Shown here: piece by piece, positions 43,157 through 51,587 of the stretch | How the letters are laid out: the number at the start of each line of letters is the position of its first letter | Position numbering within the stretch: the first letter of the stretch is position 1 | NCBI RefSeq assembly: GCF_025145285.1 | Contig: NZ_CP102251.1 | Location: 1,178,001 to 1,242,000, forward strand | Direction: 5' to 3' | DNA: 64,000 nucleotides | Source of the DNA: Alistipes onderdonkii | Lineage (GTDB): Bacteria; Bacteroidota; Bacteroidia; Bacteroidales; Rikenellaceae | The notes under the pieces: model-generated | Told to the model about the DNA's origin: nothing | Seen by the model: the letters and a program-made list of their open reading frames with translations, nothing else | Databases searched by the model: none | Program-made: the position numbers and the translations under genes

Positions 43157-44149
43157 TTAATCTTTGTCAAGTTTGTAGATTGATACGTCCATACCGAACT
43201 TCAGGTTGAGCGAGGTCAGCAGCTCGTCGAGCTCCGTCAGCGATTTCTTACCGAAGTTGCGGAACTTCAGCAGGTCATTGCGGTTGAGCTTCACGAGGTC
43301 TCCCACGGTGTCCACATCTGCGGCTTTCAGGCAGTTCAGGGCACGGACGCTCAGATCCTGATCCGAAAGCTTGGTCTTCAGCAGCTGGCGCATGTGGAGT
43401 ACATCCTCATCGAACTCTTCGGTACCGTTGGTATCCTCCATGTTGACGGTGATCTTCTCGTCGGAGAAGAGCATGAAGTGCTGGATAAGGATCTTTGCAG
43501 CCTCTTTCAGAGCCTCTTTGGGGTGAATCGACCCGTCGGTAGTAATCTCCAGGTTCAACTTCTCGTAGTCGGTCTTCTGCTCGACACGGTAGTTGTCGAT
43601 GGAATACTTTACGTTCTTGATCGGCGTGAAGATCGAGTCGATCGGAAGGGTGCCGAACTCGCACTCGGCGGGGGTATTCTCCTCTGCCGAAACGTAACCG
43701 CGCCCCTTACCGATCGTGAGGGTCATCTGCAGCTTCGTGCCGGGCGCGAGGTGGCAGATCACCAGATCGGGGTTCAACACCTTGAAGAACGAAAGGTAAT
43801 TTGAAATATATCCGGCAGTCAGCTCCGTCACACCCGCAACGTTAATGGAAACCTTCTCGGCATCCTGATTATCGACTGTGCGGATAAAACGAACCTGCTT
43901 CAGATTGAGGATGATGTTCAACATATCCTCCATCACGCCGGGGATAGCGGCAAACTCGTGGTCGACACCGGCTACCTTGACAGTCGTGATCGCGTAACCC
44001 TCGAGCGAGGAGAGCAGAATACGACGCAAAGCGTTACCGACAGTCATACCGAATCCGGGCTCCAGCGGTCGGAATTCGAATTTCCCGAACGACGAAGTGG
44101 ATTCAAGCATAATAACCTTTTCAGGTTTCTGGAATGCTAATATTGCCAT
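43157..44149 (-). CDS. rpoA: RNA polymerase alpha subunit
   Basis: 330 residues. The N-terminal assembly domain (about 1-230; RPLEPGFGMTVGNALRRILLSSLEGYAIT) forms the dimer that binds beta and beta'. The C-terminal domain (about 250-320; LSVRALNCLKAADVDTVGDLVKLNRNDLLKFRNFGKKSLTEL) contacts UP-element DNA and activators. It is placed in the alpha operon between rpsD (23 nt) and rplQ (2 nt), the usual order. Confidence 0.98.
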   Translation of the reverse strand: MAILAFQKPEKVIMLESTSSFGKFEFRPLEPGFGMTVGNALRRILLSSLEGYAITTVKVAGVDHEFAAIPGVMEDMLNIILNLKQVRFIRTVDNQDAEKVSINVAGVTELTAGYISNYLSFFKVLNPDLVICHLAPGTKLQMTLTIGKGRGYVSAEENTPAECEFGTLPIDSIFTPIKNVKYSIDNYRVEQKTDYEKLNLEITTDGSIHPKEALKEAAKILIQHFMLFSDEKITVNMEDTNGTEEFDEDVLHMRQLLKTKLSDQDLSVRALNCLKAADVDTVGDLVKLNRNDLLKFRNFGKKSLTELDELLTSLNLKFGMDVSIYKLDKD

Positions 44150-44172
44150 AATATATTCAGTTTGTTTGATTA

Positions 44173-44781
44173 CTACTTCGAGTACAACTCGACGATGAGC
44201 TGCTCCTTGATGTTCTCGGGGATCTCCTCGCGCTCAGGCTTCTGCAGGAACTTGCCGCTCATCGAGGCATTGTCCCACTCAAGCCAAGCATAGCGGCTCT
44301 TCGAACCGCCGGCCAGAGATGCCGAGATCACTTCCAGGCTCTTCGACTTCTCGCGAACGGACACCACGTCACCCGCACGCAGCGAGTACGAGGGGATGTT
44401 CACGACGCTGCCATTCACGCAGATGTGGCAGTGCGAAACGAGCTGGCGGGCAGCTGCACGCGTCGGGGCGATACCCAAGCGGTAAACAACATTGTCCAGG
44501 CGGCATTCGAGCAGCTTCAGCAGGTTCTCGCCCGTGATACCGCCCATACGCGCAGCCTGGTCGTAGGTGCGTGCGAACTGCTTTTCGAGCAGGCCGTACG
44601 TATACTTTGCCTTCTGCTTCTCGCTCAACTGCGTGCCGTACTCCGACACCTTCTTGCGCTTGCGCGCCAGACCGTGCTGTCCGGGAGGAAAGTTGCGTTT
44701 CTCAAGCACCTTGTCCGCCCCGTAAATAGCTTCGCCGAACTTTCTGGCGATCTTCGATTTTGGTCCTATGTATTTTCCCAT
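44173..44781 (-). CDS. rpsD: Ribosomal protein S4
   Basis: 202 residues. Landmarks are MGKYIGPKSKIARKFGEAI, the S4 RNA-binding domain (LECRLDNVVYRLGIAPTRAAARQLVSHCHICVNG) and a basic C-terminus. S4 nucleates 30S assembly at the 5' domain of 16S rRNA and is a classical translational repressor of the alpha operon in E. coli; such control here is not visible in the sequence. The zinc-type cysteines of some S4 proteins are absent. Located 49 nt after rpsK, the longest gap in the alpha operon part. Confidence 0.98.
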   Translation of the reverse strand: MGKYIGPKSKIARKFGEAIYGADKVLEKRNFPPGQHGLARKRKKVSEYGTQLSEKQKAKYTYGLLEKQFARTYDQAARMGGITGENLLKLLECRLDNVVYRLGIAPTRAAARQLVSHCHICVNGSVVNIPSYSLRAGDVVSVREKSKSLEVISASLAGGSKSRYAWLEWDNASMSGKFLQKPEREEIPENIKEQLIVELYSK

Positions 44782-44830
44782 TGTTTTGACTTTTTTAAAA
44801 CCTTAGAAATATTCCTTACCACGACGCAAA

Positions 44831-45220
44831 TTATACGCGGCGGCGGTTAGGAGCACGGCAACCGTTATGCGGCAGCGGCGTAACGTCGATGATCTCCATC
44901 ACCTCGATACCGGCGCCGTGGATGGTGCGCACGGCCGACTCACGTCCGGCGCCCGGGCCCTTGACATACACTTTCACCTTGCGCAGGCCCATGTCGTAAG
45001 CGACCTTTGCGCAGTCGGCCGAAGCGGTCTGTGCTGCATACGGAGTATTCTTCTTCGAACCACGGAAACCCATCTTACCGGCCGACGACCAGCTGATGAC
45101 GTCACCCACCTCGTTGGTGATGGTGATGATTACGTTGTTGAAAGTGGAGTGAACGTAGGCATTGCCAACGGCACCGACCTTAACAACCTTTTTCTTAACT
45201 GTTCCAGTTTTCTTTGCCAT
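44831..45220 (-). CDS. rpsK: Ribosomal protein S11
   Basis: 129 residues. The segments AYVHSTFNNVIITITNEVGDVISWSSAGKMGFRGSKKNTPYAAQ and DVTPLPHNGCRAPNRRRV are diagnostic. S11 forms part of the platform of the 30S subunit near the decoding site and E-site. It lies 13 nt after rpsM and precedes rpsD, the standard order. Confidence 0.98.
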   Translation of the reverse strand: MAKKTGTVKKKVVKVGAVGNAYVHSTFNNVIITITNEVGDVISWSSAGKMGFRGSKKNTPYAAQTASADCAKVAYDMGLRKVKVYVKGPGAGRESAVRTIHGAGIEVMEIIDVTPLPHNGCRAPNRRRV

Positions 45221-45233
45221 AATTCTCTAAAGA

Positions 45234-45614
45234 TTACTTTGTTGCCTTTTTCTTGTTTGCGACAGTCTTCTTGCGGCCCTTACGGGTACGTGCGTTGTTC
45301 TTGGTCGACTGACCGCGAACGGGAAGACCCAGGCGGTGACGGATGCCGCGGTAGCAGCCGATATCCATCAGACGCTTGATGTTGAGCTGGACGGCCGAAC
45401 GGCATTCGCCCTCGACTTTGATACCCAGGTCAGCGATCGTCGAACGGATCGCACCGACCTGGTCGTCCGACCAATCCTGGACTTTGAGGTCGTAGCTGAT
45501 GCCAGCGACCTCGAGAATCTTGCGGGCCGTCGAACGACCGATACCGTAGATATAGGTCAGGCCGATCTCGCCCCTTTTATTTTTTGGTAAATCTACACCG
45601 ACTATACGTGCCAT
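45234..45614 (-). CDS. rpsM: Ribosomal protein S13
   Basis: 126 residues, beginning MARIVGVDLPKNKRGEIGLTYIYGIGRSTA with the helix-two-turn-helix motif and ending in a Lys/Arg-rich tail that reaches the P-site tRNA. S13 forms the head of the 30S subunit and bridges to the 50S subunit. First S gene of the alpha operon part, 37 nt after rpmJ. Confidence 0.98.
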   Translation of the reverse strand: MARIVGVDLPKNKRGEIGLTYIYGIGRSTARKILEVAGISYDLKVQDWSDDQVGAIRSTIADLGIKVEGECRSAVQLNIKRLMDIGCYRGIRHRLGLPVRGQSTKNNARTRKGRKKTVANKKKATK

Positions 45615-45651
45615 ATAAAATCTTTTTCTTTTTTACTAAACCGTTTAAACA

Positions 45652-45768
45652 TTACCCTTGGCGCATTTTAAACTTGGGATTCTTCTTGCAAATGACGTAG
45701 AGTTTCCCCTTACGCTTCACAATCTTGCAATCCTCGCTTCTTTTCTTGATGGATGCTTTTACTTTCAT
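45652..45768 (-). CDS. rpmJ: Ribosomal protein L36
   Basis: 38 residues, found by direct reading in the gap between infA and rpsM: it starts MKVKASIKKRSEDCKIV and ends NPKFKMRQG. Of the four zinc ligands of canonical L36 (C11, C14, C27, H33 in E. coli), only Cys14 and Cys27 remain; positions 11 and 33 are Ser and Phe. This is a zinc-free (C-minus) type, as recalled for other Bacteroidota. It is 20 nt after infA. Confidence 0.96.
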   Translation of the reverse strand: MKVKASIKKRSEDCKIVKRKGKLYVICKKNPKFKMRQG

Positions 45769-45788
45769 GATTTTCAAGCAATCTAATG

Positions 45789-46007
45789 TTATTTGTACCG
45801 GAAAGATATACGCCCCTTCGTCAGGTCATAGGGCGTCATCTCCACTTTTACCTTATCTCCGGGAAGGATCTTGATGTAGTGCATACGCATCTTCCCCGAG
45901 ATGTGGGCGGTGAGCACGTGGCCGTTGTCCAGCTCGACGCGGAACATCGCGTTGGACAAGGCTTCGATAATCGTACCGTCCCTTTCAATAGCAGCCTGTT
46001 TTGCCAT
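45789..46007 (-). CDS. infA: Translation initiation factor IF-1
   Basis: 72 residues, the typical length. One OB-fold: MAKQAAIERDGTIIEALSNAMFRVELDNGHVLTAHISGKMRMHYIKILPGDKVKVEMTPYDLTKGRISFRYK pattern in which GHxxxAHISGKMRxxYIxIxxGDxVxVExxPYDxxxGRI is conserved. IF-1 blocks the A-site during initiation. Lies 6 nt after map, in the usual secY-map-infA-rpmJ order. Confidence 0.97.
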   Translation of the reverse strand: MAKQAAIERDGTIIEALSNAMFRVELDNGHVLTAHISGKMRMHYIKILPGDKVKVEMTPYDLTKGRISFRYK

Positions 46008-46013
46008 AGAGTC

Positions 46014-46790
46014 TTACTTGTTTATTGCCTGTTCGATGATACTAAAGTCCGTCAGCACGTCGGGCCCGTCCTTACGAACCGCAACGGCGAACTCGTAGTG
46101 CGCCGCGGGTTTATGGTCGCGCGTGCGGACTGTCCAGCCATCCCTTTCAAAAACCACCGCTTTGGTACCCATATTTATCATGGGCTCGATACAGATGACC
46201 ATTCCTTCCTTGAGGAGCGGCCCCCTGCCGCGTGCTCCGTAATTGGGGACACCGGGGTCTTCGTGCATTTTCCGACCCAACCCATGTCCTTCCAATTCCC
46301 GCACCACACCGTAGCCGAAACTTTCGGCGTACTCTTGCACGGCTGCCGACACGTCGCCTACGCGGTTGCCGGCCTTAGCCTGTGCCGTACCTTTATAAAG
46401 AGCCTCTTTGGTGACCTCCATCAGCTGCCTAACTTCCCCGGCAACCTCTCCAACGGCGAACGTATACGCCGAATCACCAACAAACCCCTTCATAAACGTA
46501 CCGCAATCGACCGAAACGATGTCGCCCTCTCTGAGGACGCATTTCGAGGATGGGATACCGTGAACTACCTGTTCGTTTACCGATATACACAACGAAGCGG
46601 GAAATCCCTGATACCCGAGGAAGGCGGGAACTGCTCCGTGTGCGCGGATAAAATCCTCGGCAACCGAGTCCAAAAACTTGGTGGTGACACCCGGCCGGAT
46701 GTGGCGACCCACTTCCGCCAGTGTCTTCGACACCAGGATGTTGTTCTCGCGGAGCAGCTCTATCTCCTCGCCTGTCTTTAAATATATCAT
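46014..46790 (-). CDS. map: Methionine aminopeptidase, type I
   Basis: 258 residues. The metal ligands are in DCGTFMKGFVGDSAYTF (two Asp), GHGLGRKMHEDP (His), and the Glu residues in VICIEPMINMG and near HYEFAVAV. It removes the initiator methionine from new proteins when the second residue is small. Its place between secY (32 nt) and infA (6 nt) is common in bacteria. Confidence 0.97.
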   Translation of the reverse strand: MIYLKTGEEIELLRENNILVSKTLAEVGRHIRPGVTTKFLDSVAEDFIRAHGAVPAFLGYQGFPASLCISVNEQVVHGIPSSKCVLREGDIVSVDCGTFMKGFVGDSAYTFAVGEVAGEVRQLMEVTKEALYKGTAQAKAGNRVGDVSAAVQEYAESFGYGVVRELEGHGLGRKMHEDPGVPNYGARGRGPLLKEGMVICIEPMINMGTKAVVFERDGWTVRTRDHKPAAHYEFAVAVRKDGPDVLTDFSIIEQAINK

Positions 46791-46822
46791 TCTCTTCGTT
46801 AAGAACTCTTCGGGAAAAACTC

Positions 46823-48199
46823 CTAATGACGACCCTGGATACGTCCGGTCTTCATCAGACCATCGTAATGACGCATCAGCAGGTAGCTCTCGATCTGCTT
46901 CAGAGTGTCGAGCACCACGCCGACCATGATCAGCAGCGACGTACCTCCGTAGAAGTAGGCGAACGCCTGCTGGATGCCCAGGAACTTCATCGCCAGCGCG
47001 GGCAGGATCGCCACGATGGCCAGGAAGAACGAGCCGGGGAGCGTGATACGCGTCATGATGGTGTCGATGTAGTTCACGGTCTGCTTACCCGGTTTCACAC
47101 CCGGGATAAAGCCGCCGTTTCGCTTCATGTCATCGGCCATCATTTGGGGGTTGATGATAATCGCGGTGTAGAAGTAGGTGAACGCGATTACCAGCACTGC
47201 AAGCGTGAAGTTGTACCAGAAACCGGTCATCGAGCTGAAAGCAGCTGCGAAGGCCGTACCGGAGAACAACGCCGGGATAAACATCAGAGCCTGCGCGAAG
47301 ATGATGGGCATCACATTCGCAGCATTCATCTTCAGGGGGATGTACTGACGTACACCGCCGTACTGTTTGTTACCGACGATACGCTTTGCATACTGTACAG
47401 GCACCTTGCGGACAGCCTGTACCAGGGCGATCGTAGCCATGAAGACCAGGAACAGCAACACCAGCTCGAGGATAAGCATGATGGCGCTACCGCTGGCGGT
47501 CTGGAAACGCGCGTTGACCTCGGCCAACAGGGCGTGGGGCAGACGGGCCACGATACCGATCATGATTATCAGCGAGATACCGTTGCCGATACCCTTGTCC
47601 GTGATCTTCTCGCCGAGCCACATAATGAACATGGTACCGGCGATGAGGATCGTCGTCGCATAGGCTACGAAGCCGAACGAGTTGCCGTAAACGAATGCAG
47701 AGGGCACCTGATGGTACAGGTTGGCGATGTACGCCGGGCCCTGGAGGATCAGCACGCCGATGGTAAGGAAGCGCGTCCACTGATTCATTTTGCGGCGGCC
47801 GCTTTCACCTTCCTTCTGCATCTTCTGGAAATACGGGATCATCATACCCATGAGCTGGATGATGATGGAGGCGGTGATGTACGGCATGACTCCGAGTGCA
47901 AAGATGGCCGCATTGCCGAATGCACCGCCGGAAAAGACGTTCAACAGACCCAGAAGTCCGTTGCCGTCGAGCTGGCTGGCAAGCGCCGACCCCTCGCCCA
48001 GGGCGTTGGGGTTGATACCCGGAATCACCACGAAACTACCCAAGCGGTAGACCAGCAGCAGCCCGATCGTGTAGATCACACGTTTGCGCAGCTCCTCGAT
48101 CTTGTAGATATTCTTGAGCGTTTCAACCAATTTCTTGTTGGTCGCCAAAAGAGCGATTACCACTAAAAAGACGATACCAACAACGAGATACTGATTCAT
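46823..48199 (-). CDS. secY: Preprotein translocase subunit SecY with extended N-terminus
   Basis: 458 residues. Family landmarks: VIYTIGLLLVYRLGSFVVIPGINP (TM1 and plug region), TASIIIQLMGMMIPYFQKMQKEGESGRRK and a C-terminus with TLKQIESYLLMRHYDGLMKTGRIQGRH. It forms the membrane pore of the Sec system with SecE and SecG. The N-terminus carries about 20 extra residues before the usual KKLVETLKNIYKIEELR start: MNQYLVVGIVFLVVIALLATN, which looks like one more membrane segment. No other ATG is available between them. It lies 21 nt after rplO, so the start is well placed. Confidence 0.96.
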   Translation of the reverse strand: MNQYLVVGIVFLVVIALLATNKKLVETLKNIYKIEELRKRVIYTIGLLLVYRLGSFVVIPGINPNALGEGSALASQLDGNGLLGLLNVFSGGAFGNAAIFALGVMPYITASIIIQLMGMMIPYFQKMQKEGESGRRKMNQWTRFLTIGVLILQGPAYIANLYHQVPSAFVYGNSFGFVAYATTILIAGTMFIMWLGEKITDKGIGNGISLIIMIGIVARLPHALLAEVNARFQTASGSAIMLILELVLLFLVFMATIALVQAVRKVPVQYAKRIVGNKQYGGVRQYIPLKMNAANVMPIIFAQALMFIPALFSGTAFAAAFSSMTGFWYNFTLAVLVIAFTYFYTAIIINPQMMADDMKRNGGFIPGVKPGKQTVNYIDTIMTRITLPGSFFLAIVAILPALAMKFLGIQQAFAYFYGGTSLLIMVGVVLDTLKQIESYLLMRHYDGLMKTGRIQGRH

Positions 48200-48220
48200 A
48201 ATTTTCGGTTTCTAGGGTTC

Positions 48221-48667
48221 TTACAGTTTTTCGACGCTGCCGCCGGCTGCCACGATAGCCGCCTCGGCGCTCTTCGAGAATGCGTGAGCCTTTACGCTCA
48301 GCGCCTTGGTAACCGCACCGTTACCGAGGATTTTCACCTTGTCGTTCGACGAGATGAAACCTGCGGCCACGAGCGTGTCGACCGTGATCTCGGAGAGCGA
48401 CTTCTTGGCTGCCAGCTCCTCGAGCGTCGAGAGGTTGATAGCCTTGAATTCGACGCGCTTCAGGTTGGTGAAACCGAACTTGGGAAGACGACGCTGAAGA
48501 GGCATCTGACCGCCCTCGAAGCCCAGTTTACGCGAGTAACCCGAGCGCGACTGCGCACCCTTATGGCCACGCGTGGCCGTGCCACCGTGACCCGAACCTG
48601 CACCGCGACCGATTCGCTTGTCGTGGTGCGTTGAACCCTTTGCAGGTTTGAGATTATTGAGTTCCAT
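48221..48667 (-). CDS. rplO: Ribosomal protein L15
   Basis: 148 residues: MELNNLKPAKGSTHHDKRIGRGAGSGHGGTATRGHKGAQSRSG is the glycine-rich N-terminal tail typical of L15, followed by the globular domain (FGFTNLKRVEFKAINLSTLEEL). L15 binds 23S rRNA late in 50S assembly. It is 28 nt after rpmD and 21 nt before secY. Confidence 0.97.
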   Translation of the reverse strand: MELNNLKPAKGSTHHDKRIGRGAGSGHGGTATRGHKGAQSRSGYSRKLGFEGGQMPLQRRLPKFGFTNLKRVEFKAINLSTLEELAAKKSLSEITVDTLVAAGFISSNDKVKILGNGAVTKALSVKAHAFSKSAEAAIVAAGGSVEKL

Positions 48668-48695
48668 CGTAAAAATTACTTCTTAGCTGTTAAAC

Positions 48696-48935
48696 TTATT
48701 CTGCGGCCTCGGCAGCTTCGGCTTTCTTGGCCTTGGGTGCTGCAGCCTTCTTTACGGCTACCTCCTCTACTTTGACGAGGTGCTTCACGCGCTCGATCAT
48801 ACCCTTGATGATCGCCGAGTCGTCGTGCTCGACGCTCGCGTTGATCTTCTTCAGCCCCAGCGCGTCGAGGTTCTTGCACTGGCGCTCGGTAGCGCCGATG
48901 CGGCTTTTGACCTGGGTGATTTTCAATCTTGCCAT
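48696..48935 (-). CDS. rpmD: Ribosomal protein L30 with short Ala/Lys tail
   Basis: 79 residues. The core (1-58; MARLKITQVKSRIGATERQCKNLDALGLKKINASVEHDDS) is L30. About 20 extra residues rich in Ala, Lys and Glu follow (VKKAAAPKAKKAEAAEAAE), similar in composition to the tail of L17. Located 14 nt after rpsE. Confidence 0.96.
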   Translation of the reverse strand: MARLKITQVKSRIGATERQCKNLDALGLKKINASVEHDDSAIIKGMIERVKHLVKVEEVAVKKAAAPKAKKAEAAEAAE

Positions 48936-48949
48936 TTGTCTCTACAAAA

Positions 48950-49468
48950 TTAACCGTTAAACACCTTGTCCATCGAGATGCCGCGCAGACGGGCGATGCT
49001 GTGTGCATCACGCAGTTCGCACAGGGCGCCGATGGTTGCCTTCACCAGGTTGTGGGGGTTCGACGAACCCTTGCTCTTGGCAAGCACGTTCTTCACGCCC
49101 ACCGACTCCAGCACGGCACGCATGGCACCGCCGGCGATGATACCCGTACCGGGGGCGGCCGGGCGGATCATGACGAGCGAACCGCCGTAACGGAGCTCCT
49201 GCTTATGGGGAATCGTACCGTTGATAACGGGGATCTTCACCAGGTTCTTCTTTGCGTCCTCCACGCCCTTGGCGATGGCCGACTGAACCTCCGAAGCCTT
49301 GCCCAGGCCGTAGCCCACGACACCGTCCTCGTTACCTACGACGACAATGGCCGAGAAACTGAATGTGCGACCTCCCTTGGTTACCTTGGTAACACGCTGA
49401 ATGCTTACGAGTCTGTCCTTAAGCTCGAGGTCGCTGGTGCGTACTTTCTTTATGTTGGTATTTGACAT
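48950..49468 (-). CDS. rpsE: Ribosomal protein S5
   Basis: 172 residues. The S5 double-stranded RNA-binding N-domain (LVSIQRVTKVTKGGRTFSFSAIVVVGNEDGVVGYGLGKA) and the C-domain (GTGIIAGGAMRAVLESVGVKNVLAKSKGSSNPHNLVKAT) are both clear. S5 helps decoding accuracy and mRNA unwinding at the 30S entry. It lies 6 nt after rplR. Confidence 0.98.
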   Translation of the reverse strand: MSNTNIKKVRTSDLELKDRLVSIQRVTKVTKGGRTFSFSAIVVVGNEDGVVGYGLGKASEVQSAIAKGVEDAKKNLVKIPVINGTIPHKQELRYGGSLVMIRPAAPGTGIIAGGAMRAVLESVGVKNVLAKSKGSSNPHNLVKATIGALCELRDAHSIARLRGISMDKVFNG

Positions 49469-49474
49469 AATCGC

Positions 49475-49837
49475 TTAGAATTTAAGACCGCCTTCGCGTG
49501 CTGCTTCGGCCAGCTGTTTAACTCTTCCGTGATACAGGTAGCCGTTGCGGTCGAACGCTACGGTAGAAATGCCTTTGGCGGCAGCGCGCTCGGCGGCCAG
49601 TTTACCCACCAGGGCGGCCACGTCGCACTTGTTCTTGCCGGCGGCGGCTTCCGCCACCTCCTTGTCCAGCGAGGATGCCGTGGCCAGGGTCACACCTGCG
49701 AGGTCATCAATAAACTGCACGTAGATCTGCTTGTTGCTACGATATACAGTCATGCGAGGCTGTTCGGGCGTACCGCTCACGATCTTGCGGATACGCATCT
49801 TGATCCTCTCTCTTCTTTCTATCTTGTTCAGTGACAT
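49475..49837 (-). CDS. rplR: Ribosomal protein L18
   Basis: 120 residues: the basic start KIERRERIKMRIRKIVSGTPEQPRMTVYRSNKQIYVQFIDD and the end GVSTVAFDRNGYLYHGRVKQLAEAAREGGLKF pattern are those of L18, which binds 5S rRNA together with L5. Located 16 nt after rplF. Confidence 0.98.
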   Translation of the reverse strand: MSLNKIERRERIKMRIRKIVSGTPEQPRMTVYRSNKQIYVQFIDDLAGVTLATASSLDKEVAEAAAGKNKCDVAALVGKLAAERAAAKGISTVAFDRNGYLYHGRVKQLAEAAREGGLKF

Positions 49838-49853
49838 AACTCTAAACTATTTA

Positions 49854-50441
49854 CTATTTAGCACCTGCTGATTTACCCGCCTTGCGACGCAGCTGTTCGC
49901 CGACGAACTTGATACCCTTGCCCTTGTACGGCTCCGGCTTGCGCAGCGAACGGATCTTGGCAGCGACCTGGCCGACGAGCTGCTTGTCCATGCTCTTCAG
50001 CGTTACGATCGGGTTGCCCTTCTTCTCCGTCACGGCCGTAGCGGTAACCTCCTTGGGAAGCATGAAATGCGTATCGTGCGAATAACCGAGGCTCATTTCG
50101 AGGATCTGGCCCTTGACTTCGGCCTTGAAACCGACGCCCACGAGCTCCTGTTTGATTTCATAACCCTTCGACACACCGACGACCATGTTGTTGATCAGCG
50201 CACGGTACAGGCCGTGCAGCGAACGGTGGCGGGGCTGGTTGGTAGGACGCGATACGAGCACGGCGGGAGCCTCGTTGCCCGTGTGAACGTCCTTGTGCGT
50301 GCCGACCTCTACCTTGATGTCCGAGTCAACTTTCTGGCTCAGCGTCCCGAGTGGCCCTTTCACGCTTACCACATTGTCGGCCGAAACCTCTACGGTAACG
50401 CCGGCGGGCAGGTTTACAGGTAATTTACCAATTCTTGACAT
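49854..50441 (-). CDS. rplF: Ribosomal protein L6
   Basis: 195 residues, slightly longer than the usual 176-185, mainly from an insertion around residues 45-60 (THKDVHTGNEAPAVLVSRP) and a basic C-terminus ending AGKSAGAK. The second domain carries the diagnostic DKQLVGQVAAKIRSLRKPEPYKGKGI. L6 sits near the factor-binding site of the 50S subunit. It is 24 nt after rpsH. Confidence 0.97.
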   Translation of the reverse strand: MSRIGKLPVNLPAGVTVEVSADNVVSVKGPLGTLSQKVDSDIKVEVGTHKDVHTGNEAPAVLVSRPTNQPRHRSLHGLYRALINNMVVGVSKGYEIKQELVGVGFKAEVKGQILEMSLGYSHDTHFMLPKEVTATAVTEKKGNPIVTLKSMDKQLVGQVAAKIRSLRKPEPYKGKGIKFVGEQLRRKAGKSAGAK

Positions 50442-50465
50442 TGTTCTTGCGTTTAAAAATTTCCG

Positions 50466-50864
50466 TTAGTAGATGTAGCACAGCACCTCGCCGCCCACGT
50501 TTTCCTTGCGGGCCTTGGCGTCGGTCATGATGCCTTTCGAAGTCGACAGGATAGCGATGCCCAGGCCGTTCAGCACGCGGGGCATATCCCCCACCGAGAC
50601 ATACTGGCGAAGGCCGGGACGGCTCACGCGCTTCAGGTCTTTGATGGCGTTGCCCTTGGTGGCAGCGTCCCACTTGAGCGCGATTTTGATCGACGGGTGA
50701 CCTTTCTCGTCGGTGTCGAATTTGTAAGCGAGGATGTAACCCTGCTCGTAAAGAATCTTAGTGATTTCCTGCTTAATTTTTGAGCCAGGAGCTTCAACCA
50801 CCTTGTGGTTGGCTTTCACTGCGTTTCTAATTCTGGTCAGAAAGTCCGCAATAGGATCAGTCAT
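50466..50864 (-). CDS. rpsH: Ribosomal protein S8
   Basis: 132 residues: MTDPIADFLTRIRNAVKANHKVVEAPGSKIKQEITKIL at the start and GIAILSTSKGIMTDAKARKENVGGEVLCYIY at the end are diagnostic. S8 binds 16S rRNA helix 21 and, in E. coli, represses translation of the spc operon. Here it is separated from rpsN by about 760 nt that contain a promoter and a long leader, whereas the genes are normally adjacent. It is therefore the first gene of a probable separate transcript running to rplQ. Confidence 0.97.
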   Translation of the reverse strand: MTDPIADFLTRIRNAVKANHKVVEAPGSKIKQEITKILYEQGYILAYKFDTDEKGHPSIKIALKWDAATKGNAIKDLKRVSRPGLRQYVSVGDMPRVLNGLGIAILSTSKGIMTDAKARKENVGGEVLCYIY

Positions 50865-51029
50865 AACGAATAGAAGTTAAAAATTAAAGTAATAAGTTAA
50901 TTATTTGTTCTTCAGCACCTTGGAATCCACCCGGATTCACCGCCGCCTCGGATGTTTCATTGTTTTGCGCCTCATTCCCAGCGCCTTCGCGCCCTTCGCA
51001 CGGGGGTTACGCCCGGGGTATAAAGCGCG

Positions 51030-51060
51030 CAAATATACGTATAATTTCTCAAAAAACCAA
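51030..51060 (-). promoter_or_regulatory. Internal promoter for rpsH-to-rplQ genes
   Basis: On the minus strand TTG (51058-51060), a 20-nt spacer and TATATTTG (51030-51037) match the Bacteroidota -33/-7 consensus well. Transcription would begin near 51023, giving a leader of about 160 nt before rpsH. The leader has a small hairpin GAATCC-GGGT-GGATTC and ends in an AT-rich stretch. Confidence 0.75.
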
Positions 51061-51587
51061 GCTAACGCCCTGTTTTCGGCGTTTTTAGGCCCCGGCCCCG
51101 GAATACGGACAATGTTAGCACGGATGCGTTGCTAACATAACCCGTACAAATCCCCGTTCGGCAATGCTGCCGATGACCCTTCGGAAGAGAGCCGCCGCAA
51201 TCGGCGATACCCCTCCCCGGCCCTTCGGTCGAGAAATTTGTAACCAAATGCCTAACCCCTCGATTTCCGCCCCGCCGCCGAGAAGTTACCGCTTGCGGCG
51301 GCACTTTCCTCGACATTGCGACGTAACTACTCGGGTTCTGCACCCATATAAGCCCCGATTCCTTCGGAAAGAGGGAACGGCAGGCAGCCCGGCGGCCGCA
51401 CCATCGTCCCGGCATTTCACCGCCCGGTACAGGAACTGCTCCTGTCCGGCCTTTTCCCACGGGCATACGCCCTCAGCATCCAGACTCGTTTCCGGGATTC
51501 TCCGCCGCCGCGCAGGTCGGCGCACCCGCACCTCCTGCGCCGGCCGCAGCCCTGCGGCCACGGACTCGCCTCCCGGCAGAAAAACGG

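Noticed and set aside
42255..43160. 301-codon plus-strand frame opposite rplQ
   Set aside because: It is antisense to the clear rplQ gene and its composition is explained by the complement of Ala/Lys codons.
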